From Clostridiales bacterium UBA4959 (lineage in GTDB: Bacteria > Bacillota > Clostridia > Oscillospirales > CAG-272): 11,216 nt of DNA. Position numbers and translations under genes: made by a program. Positions 5,719-11,216 of this stretch are shown in pieces (position 1 is the first letter of the stretch; each line of letters opens with the position of its first letter). The stretch is taken from NCBI GenBank assembly GCA_002397345.1, contig DHAH01000137.1, forward strand, positions 1 through 11,216, in the 5' to 3' direction. The notes under the pieces are model-generated. The model saw nothing but the letters and a program-made list of their open reading frames with translations, was not told where the DNA came from and searched no databases.

Positions 5719-7923
5719 ATGGGAATAGATGAAATCCTGTCGAATTTAAATGAATATCAAAAACAAGCGGTTGTCGGGACAGAGGGATATGTCAGAGTCA
5801 TCGCCGGCGCGGGCAGCGGCAAAACACGCGCGCTGACAGCGCGGTATGCCTATCTGGTTGAAGAACTGGGCGTATCGCCCGCCAATATATTGTGTATCAC
5901 CTTCACAAATAAGGCGGCACGCGAGATGAAAATCCGGCTGCGGCGGCTGCTGGGCGACGGTGTTGATACGTCGTTTGTCTCGACGCTGCACTCCTTTTGC
6001 ACCCGTATATTGCGCGAGGATATCGGACGGCTGTTTTATCCCGAGCGTTTTGTCGTGCTGGACAACACAGACCAGAAAAACATTCTCGAAGAAGTATACG
6101 AAGAGCTCGGTATCAAAATGGACACCGCAACGTTCGAGTTCATGATCGATAAAATCCGGTATGAAAAAAATCTTGGTACATATATGGATTATATGGCTGT
6201 TCCGGGCAACGAAATAGGCACGGCGGAGCCGGTTAACCTCGTGCAGAAAATCATATTCCGTTACATGGAGAAGCAGAAAAAATATTTCGGGCTGGATTTT
6301 TTCGATCTTATAAATTTTGCGATATATCTGTTTAAAAAACACGAAGATATACTGCAAAAGTGGCAGGGGCGACTGTATTATGTGATGGTGGACGAGTTTC
6401 AGGACATCACAATGAAAGAATTTAAGCTGCTGCGCACCCTCACCGATTTGCACCAAAACTTTTTTGTGGTGGGCGACCCCGACCAAAACATTTATGAATG
6501 GCGCGGCTCCAGAATGGAGGTTTTGCTGGAGTTTGAAGATAATATCCGCAAATATTTCACGGGGGAAGCGCAGTCATATTTTACAAATCATGAAATCGGC
6601 GAACTAAAAGCCGATTTTCAAACTATATTTTTGAATCAAAATTATCGCTCTACACCGGAAATTCTATCGGCGTCCAATGATTTGATAGCGAAAAATAAAA
6701 ACCGGCTTGAAAAAGAATTGCACACACAAAATAGAAGTGGTGCGGCGGTCGAGCATTACCACGGTAAAAACGACGCGGACGAGATCGCCTATATAGCGGG
6801 AAAGATACGCGAGCATACAGATGGCGGGGGCAAATATTCGGATATCGCGGTGCTGTACCGTTCGTCGTATGTTTCGCGTTTTGTCGAGCAGGGCTTCCTT
6901 AAACTGAATATCCCCTACGCGGTATATGGCGGCGTGGGTTTTTATGAGCGTAAGGAAATCAAGGATGTGCTGTCATATATGCGCTTAGTCGCTTATGGCG
7001 ACGACCTGTCATTCAAGCGCGTGGTGAATATGCCCCGCCGGAATATGGGTAAAAACAAGCTGGCGTTTATACGGGCGCAGGCTGACAAAGATAACGCCTC
7101 TATGTACGACACCATGAAAAAGTATATAGACAATCCGGTTTTTAAAGGCTCGGGCGCGCGCGAGTTTGTGCGCGTTATCGAAAGCATGAGAAAATATGCC
7201 GAAACTGCGCAGGTGTCAGAGCTGCTTCAAAAACTGCTCATTGACACGAAGTACGAGCAATATATACGCGAGAGCGGCGAGATGGACAGGCTCGACAACG
7301 TGTCGGAACTGGCGCGGTCTATAGTTACACTTGAGGGCGAGTACGGCGAGCTGCTGACATTGGGGGCGTTTTTGCAGGATGTATCGCTTAACCGTGATAT
7401 GGAGGACGACGATAAAAAAGACTGCGTGAAAATAATGACCACGCATATCGCCAAGGGATTGGAATTTCACACCGTTATTATCGCGGGTCTGTCGGAAAAG
7501 ATATTCCCTTCCGCGCGTGCGCTTGAAGAACGGCGCGAGGACGCGCTGGAGGAAGAACGCCGGCTTTGTTATGTGGCGATGACCCGCGCGAAAAAGCGGC
7601 TGTATATGACCGAAAGCGAAGGGCTGGGTTTCCGGGGTTATATGAAAACGCCGTCGCGGTTTTTATTTGATATTGACAATAAAAATATAAACAGAATCGG
7701 CAGTATAAGCGATTATATAATGGAGGAGCACGCACTGCAAACGGTGATACGGAAACCCTCCGCAAACACGCATTTGGAAGTAGGCACGGCGGTCAAGCAC
7801 AAGGTATTCGGAGAAGGTGTGATCGAATCGGCGGATGAAAATACAAAAACGTATATCATTCGTTTTTTGGGCGGCACAAAGCCGATACGGTTCGATTATC
7901 AGGGATTGTCGCAAATATTATGA
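5719..7923 (+). CDS. UvrD/PcrA-family ATP-dependent 3'-5' DNA helicase (superfamily 1A)
   Basis: The 734-residue protein contains the complete SF1A helicase motif set: Q-motif LNEYQKQAV (10-18), Walker A AGAGSGKT (29-36), motif Ia CITFTNKAAREM (59-70), motif Ib STLHSFC (88-94), Walker B VDEFQD (224-229), motif III VGDPDQNIYEWRG (251-263), motif IV LNQNYRST (305-312), motif V MTTHIAKGLEF (573-583) and motif VI YVAMTRAKKRLY (618-629, arginine finger Arg623). Residues about 688-734 (VGTAVKHKVFGEGVIES onward) match the Tudor-like C-terminal domain that binds RNA polymerase in PcrA. Length fits PcrA/UvrD (about 720-740). It would unwind DNA in excision repair or remove blocked transcription and recombination complexes. 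Compared with standard PcrA it has an extra stretch of about 25 residues before motif IV and a divergent motif V (TTHI instead of TLHS), so it may be a paralogue rather than the housekeeping PcrA. The stop is 19 bases before the next gene. Confidence 0.93.
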   Translation: MGIDEILSNLNEYQKQAVVGTEGYVRVIAGAGSGKTRALTARYAYLVEELGVSPANILCITFTNKAAREMKIRLRRLLGDGVDTSFVSTLHSFCTRILREDIGRLFYPERFVVLDNTDQKNILEEVYEELGIKMDTATFEFMIDKIRYEKNLGTYMDYMAVPGNEIGTAEPVNLVQKIIFRYMEKQKKYFGLDFFDLINFAIYLFKKHEDILQKWQGRLYYVMVDEFQDITMKEFKLLRTLTDLHQNFFVVGDPDQNIYEWRGSRMEVLLEFEDNIRKYFTGEAQSYFTNHEIGELKADFQTIFLNQNYRSTPEILSASNDLIAKNKNRLEKELHTQNRSGAAVEHYHGKNDADEIAYIAGKIREHTDGGGKYSDIAVLYRSSYVSRFVEQGFLKLNIPYAVYGGVGFYERKEIKDVLSYMRLVAYGDDLSFKRVVNMPRRNMGKNKLAFIRAQADKDNASMYDTMKKYIDNPVFKGSGAREFVRVIESMRKYAETAQVSELLQKLLIDTKYEQYIRESGEMDRLDNVSELARSIVTLEGEYGELLTLGAFLQDVSLNRDMEDDDKKDCVKIMTTHIAKGLEFHTVIIAGLSEKIFPSARALEERREDALEEERRLCYVAMTRAKKRLYMTESEGLGFRGYMKTPSRFLFDIDNKNINRIGSISDYIMEEHALQTVIRKPSANTHLEVGTAVKHKVFGEGVIESADENTKTYIIRFLGGTKPIRFDYQGLSQIL

Positions 7924-7926
7924 TAT

Positions 7927-7933
7927 AAAGGGG
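7927..7933 (+). promoter_or_regulatory. Ribosome binding site of the BtrH-N-like gene
   Basis: AAAGGGG lies nine bases before the ATG at 7943, just after the helicase stop codon, supporting this start and co-transcription with the helicase. Confidence 0.6.
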
Positions 7934-7942
7934 TTATAATCA

Positions 7943-8908
7943 ATGAAGATTTTAAGCGGCATATCAAATCGCGAAGTCTATGAAGCAAATTTTGAGGCGC
8001 TGCGCCTTGCCTTGAACTACATGGGCGAAAATTTTTCGCCCGCGTATTTTCATGGCATCGCCGGTACAGTATTCCGTATAGGCGGCATTTGCCCGTGCGC
8101 TCCGACCTGTACACTTGCCATGCAGCCGCAGGAGCTTATAAAGCTTCTCGGATATGATTACGAGGAATGTACATACGACGGCGCTGATAACGACGGCTCA
8201 CTGGCAAAATTGGTAAAAGCGGTTTGCAATTCCATCGATAACGGAACGCCCGCGTTTGTTTGGAACGCGTTTTCGCAATGCGAATGGGATATTGTGACCG
8301 GATATGACGAAAACGAAAAGGTTTTCTTTGGGAGAGGCGCATATGCAGGCAATACAGGCGATTATATAAAAAATCTGTGGAACCGTTCGTTGGAGCAAGC
8401 CGGTTTAGTCGGTTTAACGGCGATCGTGATCAAACGCGGTTCGGGCGTATTTAATAAGAAAAACGCGGAAATCGCGGCGATAAGAGAAGCGGTGCGCCAT
8501 GCGAATGATCCGGAAAACACCGACAAGCCTGATTCCGGCAGATGGGTGTTTTTACAGGGAAAAGCCGCATATAAGAGATGGGCTGACAATTTTTCGAAGT
8601 CAGATTATAAAAAAGGCGCAGGCGATTCTTACTGCACAGACATATATGCAAGCTGTCACGCGCTGGCAGGCTCATTCCTGCGTGAGATAACGCCCGGTTA
8701 TCCTGAAGCAGCCGGGTTATTGACGGAAGCGGCGCAGCTTTTCGATAAAGAAGCCGAGAACCTCGCACAGCTTTTACCGCTGTTGGGCTGGGGCGCTCCG
8801 GAAACAGACGCGGAACGCAATAAAAAAGCCGCAGCCCTTTTAAAAGAGGCAGCGGAGTTTTATTCCTCAGCGATCGATTTATTGTCTGTTGCCGCCGATA
8901 AAATATAA
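7943..8908 (+). CDS. Protein of unknown function, BtrH N-terminal/C39-like fold
   Basis: I do not recognise a specific function for this 321-residue, apparently cytoplasmic protein (no signal peptide or membrane segment). Residues 1-165 look like the papain/C39-like group that includes the butirosin protein BtrH: ELIKLLGYDYEE (64-75), a GTPAFVW strand (101-107) and the hairpin CEWDIVTGYDENEKVFF (113-129). The last resembles the 'HWVVVTGYD' region of C39 peptidases, but His is replaced, so peptidase activity is unlikely. Residues 198-320 form a helical domain with GRWVFLQGKAAYKRWADNF (199-217), also typical of that group. Eight cysteines occur, including the cluster CPCAPTC (50-56). It is probably in an operon with the helicase, 19 bases upstream, although no functional link is evident. 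It ends just before a strong terminator. The fold assignment rests on pattern resemblance only. Confidence 0.7.
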   Translation: MKILSGISNREVYEANFEALRLALNYMGENFSPAYFHGIAGTVFRIGGICPCAPTCTLAMQPQELIKLLGYDYEECTYDGADNDGSLAKLVKAVCNSIDNGTPAFVWNAFSQCEWDIVTGYDENEKVFFGRGAYAGNTGDYIKNLWNRSLEQAGLVGLTAIVIKRGSGVFNKKNAEIAAIREAVRHANDPENTDKPDSGRWVFLQGKAAYKRWADNFSKSDYKKGAGDSYCTDIYASCHALAGSFLREITPGYPEAAGLLTEAAQLFDKEAENLAQLLPLLGWGAPETDAERNKKAAALLKEAAEFYSSAIDLLSVAADKI

Positions 8909-8913
8909 TATAT

Positions 8914-8960
8914 AAACTCCGGAGGATATTCTAAAGGCAAAGAATATTCTTCGGAGTTTT
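8914..8960. terminator. Bidirectional terminator between convergent genes
   Basis: Positions 8914-8932 pair with 8941-8959 in a 19-bp stem with only two G-T wobbles and an 8-base loop. On the plus strand it is followed by TTTT then AATTAATT, and on the minus strand by TTT then an A/T-rich tail. It starts five bases after the stop of the plus-strand gene and ends three bases from the minus-strand stop, so it serves both convergent transcripts. Confidence 0.92.
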
Positions 8961-8962
8961 AA

Positions 8963-11216
8963 TTAATTCGCGGTTATTTTGAAATTATACGATACGCCCG
9001 ATTTTAACAGCATCGAGTCGATTAGCATCGCACAGCCGAACAGCGACGGGCGCACACCTGTCGGAAGCGGCATAGCGTCGTTTGTGTAATTCTCGGCGAA
9101 CATACCTACGCGGGCAACGTCGCGCGCGCAGGTTTCAATAAGCGCGCCCGCCTGCTTTTTAAACGTTTCGCCGCGGTTTAATAAGCCGTAGATAGTGTGC
9201 GAGGTGTCGGGGTATTTAACCGCGAAAAACCCGCAGAACGGCGCGTCTTTTTTATACTCTGTATTAAAACGTTCAGCCAGTTTATCCTCAAATTCGCCTG
9301 TCAGCTCGGGGATATAAAATCCTTTTGTGACCCAGATCGTATTGCCCTTCGAGCGCGTGAGGTTTATTTTATCGCAGTACTGATAGGTCTTGCCGTCGGG
9401 TGCGAAGAACCATTTTTTATAGTTTTCAAGCAGCGCGTCATACTTTTTTTGCCACACAGCCGTGTCGTCCGGCTTAACGACCTCGGTAATCTTCATCATG
9501 TATTTGATGTCGATCAGCGCCGACTCGGCAAAATCGGCGTCGGCGGAGTTGGGGTCGTTGTGCTCGAGGAATATCCAGCGCGGATTTTTTATACGCCAGT
9601 CGAGATAACGCGCGATATTGTTGTAGACGGCTTCCAGCTTCGGTTTATCGCCCGTCAGCATGTACAGCACCCACGCGGTATGCGCCTTCTCGGACGGCAG
9701 GCTCTCGCCGCCCAGCATACCGTCAGCGCCGACAAGACTCATCATCCCGGTGAAGGCAGACCACGCTTCGTCGGGCATTGTATAGGCGAGAAGCTGCATA
9801 CCGAAAAAGCTCTCCCACGACGCGGAGTACGACGAGCGCTCCTCGCCATAGCCCCACATCGACGGCTTTCCGCAGCAGACCTGTTTATAGTTAAAGCCCA
9901 GCTCGGGATTTTCACACAATAAATTCTGCGCGGCGAACACCCACGCGATACAGTACAGCTTGCGAAGCTGCTCGGAGGAGACGCCTTTGGCGTCGACATA
10001 TTCGAATTTAAACTCGTCGGCGGTCGGAATTTTTGCAAGATAGTCGTTCCAATATTGCTCCTGCGCCGCAAGTGCCTTTCCCGCAACGTCGCTATTAGCC
10101 GCGTCACGTGCAGATTGGGTTAGTATATCACCGCCAATTTTATCAGTAGTGAGCGTAAAAGCGAATACAATGACATCGCCTGTCTTGACCCCGCCATAAT
10201 TCATTATATATGCTGACGCGTCAGCCGGCTCACAAGGCTGATTGGCATACATTGTGGTAATATCGGTATAAAAGCTTGTTTTTACGGCAGACTGTACAGC
10301 GAAGCTATAGGCGTATTTTTCGTTCCAAACAGTTATTGCGTCGCCATCAACTTTTATTGCGCCTTTGTATAACGCGCCGCCAATGGCGAGTTTGCCGCCC
10401 GATTTGACCTCTATCCGACGCGCGATGGTACGCTCGTCGATGAAAAAGTCTTTATACTCGAGCGCCAGCCCGTTTTTATATGTCGCGGAGCCGGAAAGCG
10501 CCTGCGGCGCCCACGAAACGTTATATTTCTCCGCGCCGGCAAATATATATGACAGTTCGCGCACGTCAAGACGGCTGACCGTCAGCTTTTTATCGTATCC
10601 GATCGAATAAAGCTTAACCGTGCCGCGGAAAGGTTTGTTTCCGGAAATAAAATCGGCGAGGTTATATGTAAATGTGCCGGTTTTATCGGTGTCGCCCTGA
10701 ATTTTGATATCGTCGCCTTTGCCGTCGTTGAGTTTCAGAGCCCATGTGCCCTCGCAGGCATCGATTTTTACGGTTATAACCGTGCCGGAGGTTATATTGT
10801 CCAGCCGCAGCGTCTGCGACGCGTACTGCCACGGTTCGGGCGCTCCGCTTTTGACTGTTAGCGACAATTTCTCGTCCGCGACTTCGACGGCGGTATTGTT
10901 TCCGCCGCTGTGGCTCCACTTTTTCGCGTCCTCGAAATTTGCCGACCACAAGGTTTCTACAGCCGCGTCGCCGGCACCCGTATCTTCCAGCAATAACGCG
11001 GCGCTATACAGCCCGCGTCCGCGCGCGTCATGTATGTATGGGTCGAGATATCCGATATTGAGCGGCAGCCCTGATGAGTCGGACGCCCCGGAATGCGTAA
11101 CTTCCGGCGAGTTGGCGTCGAAGTCATAAGGATTAATCACCAGCCGACTGCCCGGCACGCTGAGCCAACGCTGACTGCGGTCGCCAGACTGCACAAGGTC
11201 GGCGCAGGTCAAACCC
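8963..11216 (-). CDS. Partial six-hairpin glycosidase-like protein with N-terminal beta domains
   Basis: The frame is open to the right edge, so the N-terminus is missing; about 750 residues are visible (numbered here from 11212). Residues about 405-749 look like an (alpha/alpha)6 six-hairpin glycosidase barrel of the trehalase/GH63-type: SSYSASWESFFGMQ (460-473), VGADGMLGGESLP (494-506), AWVLYMLTGD (513-522), YLDWRIKNP (536-544), HNDPNSADADFAESA (551-565) and the terminal MFAENYTNDAMPLPTG (704-719) followed by FGCAMLIDSML. Candidate catalytic residues are an acid in 551-560 and Glu707, by analogy with clan members ending in an E-x-Y motif; this is inference. Residues about 1-90 and 220-390 look like the beta supersandwich usually preceding such barrels, interrupted by a jelly-roll-like segment (about 85-222, from WSANFEDAKKW) resembling a carbohydrate-binding module. 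No signal peptide can be assessed. The substrate is unknown. It is transcribed towards the sugar cluster. Confidence 0.75.
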   Translation of the reverse strand, partial: GLTCADLVQSGDRSQRWLSVPGSRLVINPYDFDANSPEVTHSGASDSSGLPLNIGYLDPYIHDARGRGLYSAALLLEDTGAGDAAVETLWSANFEDAKKWSHSGGNNTAVEVADEKLSLTVKSGAPEPWQYASQTLRLDNITSGTVITVKIDACEGTWALKLNDGKGDDIKIQGDTDKTGTFTYNLADFISGNKPFRGTVKLYSIGYDKKLTVSRLDVRELSYIFAGAEKYNVSWAPQALSGSATYKNGLALEYKDFFIDERTIARRIEVKSGGKLAIGGALYKGAIKVDGDAITVWNEKYAYSFAVQSAVKTSFYTDITTMYANQPCEPADASAYIMNYGGVKTGDVIVFAFTLTTDKIGGDILTQSARDAANSDVAGKALAAQEQYWNDYLAKIPTADEFKFEYVDAKGVSSEQLRKLYCIAWVFAAQNLLCENPELGFNYKQVCCGKPSMWGYGEERSSYSASWESFFGMQLLAYTMPDEAWSAFTGMMSLVGADGMLGGESLPSEKAHTAWVLYMLTGDKPKLEAVYNNIARYLDWRIKNPRWIFLEHNDPNSADADFAESALIDIKYMMKITEVVKPDDTAVWQKKYDALLENYKKWFFAPDGKTYQYCDKINLTRSKGNTIWVTKGFYIPELTGEFEDKLAERFNTEYKKDAPFCGFFAVKYPDTSHTIYGLLNRGETFKKQAGALIETCARDVARVGMFAENYTNDAMPLPTGVRPSLFGCAMLIDSMLLKSGVSYNFKITAN

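Noticed and set aside
5746..6486. Long open frame of about 246 codons on the minus strand inside the helicase gene
   Set aside because: It lies wholly antisense to a gene with complete helicase motifs, has no recognisable domain, and reflects the codon bias of the real gene.
9197..9922. Open frame of 241 codons on the plus strand antisense to the glycosidase-like gene
   Set aside because: The sequence resembles no family, has no supporting upstream signals, and overlaps a convincing coding region on the other strand.

Overview
The window looks like chromosomal DNA from a low-to-mid GC member of the Firmicutes, probably a gut-type Clostridia/Oscillospirales organism. The evidence is strong AAGGAG-type ribosome binding sites, consensus sigma-A promoters (TTTACA-17-TATAAT and TTGACA-17-TATAAT), a lipoprotein with an LFAAC lipobox and a low-complexity Gly/Thr/Ser linker, and a PcrA-like helicase with a C-terminal Tudor-like tail. 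No tRNA, rRNA, insertion sequence, CRISPR array or integrase is visible. The taxonomic placement is inference from style, not from a marker gene.

Layout: (1) Positions 64-4312 hold a plus-strand sugar cluster of four genes: a cupin D-lyxose isomerase-type protein, a Gfo/Idh/MocA NAD(P)-dependent dehydrogenase, a TIM-barrel sugar isomerase/epimerase joined to the dehydrogenase by an ATGA overlap, and an ABC-type solute-binding lipoprotein. A good promoter precedes the first gene, a small hairpin separates the epimerase from the lipoprotein gene, and a strong terminator closes the unit. (2) Positions 4313-5623 contain a second terminator-like hairpin, a candidate promoter overlapping its right arm, a 15-codon leader ORF, and an N-acetylglucosamine-6-phosphate deacetylase (nagA). 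(3) Positions 5669-8908 form a two-gene unit driven by a consensus promoter: a UvrD/PcrA-family helicase and a protein of unknown function resembling the BtrH-N/C39-like group. (4) A 19-bp bidirectional terminator (8914-8960) separates this from a convergent minus-strand gene that runs off the right edge. It encodes a large multidomain protein with a six-hairpin (alpha/alpha)6 glycosidase-like barrel.

Taken together, most genes fit acquisition and breakdown of glycans: a putative glycosidase, a sugar-binding lipoprotein, a dehydrogenase plus epimerase pair reminiscent of the E. coli YcjS/YcjR 3-keto-sugar enzymes, an aldose-ketose isomerase, and NagA. No ABC permease or ATPase is present, so the binding protein must use membrane components encoded elsewhere. 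The helicase/BtrH-like pair is functionally unrelated as far as can be seen. The most unusual features are the leader mini-ORFs ahead of two genes whose own start codons lack a good Shine-Dalgarno, a promoter built into a terminator hairpin, and sequence variations in NagA and in the helicase. I see no clear evidence of a wholly new defence or mobile system.
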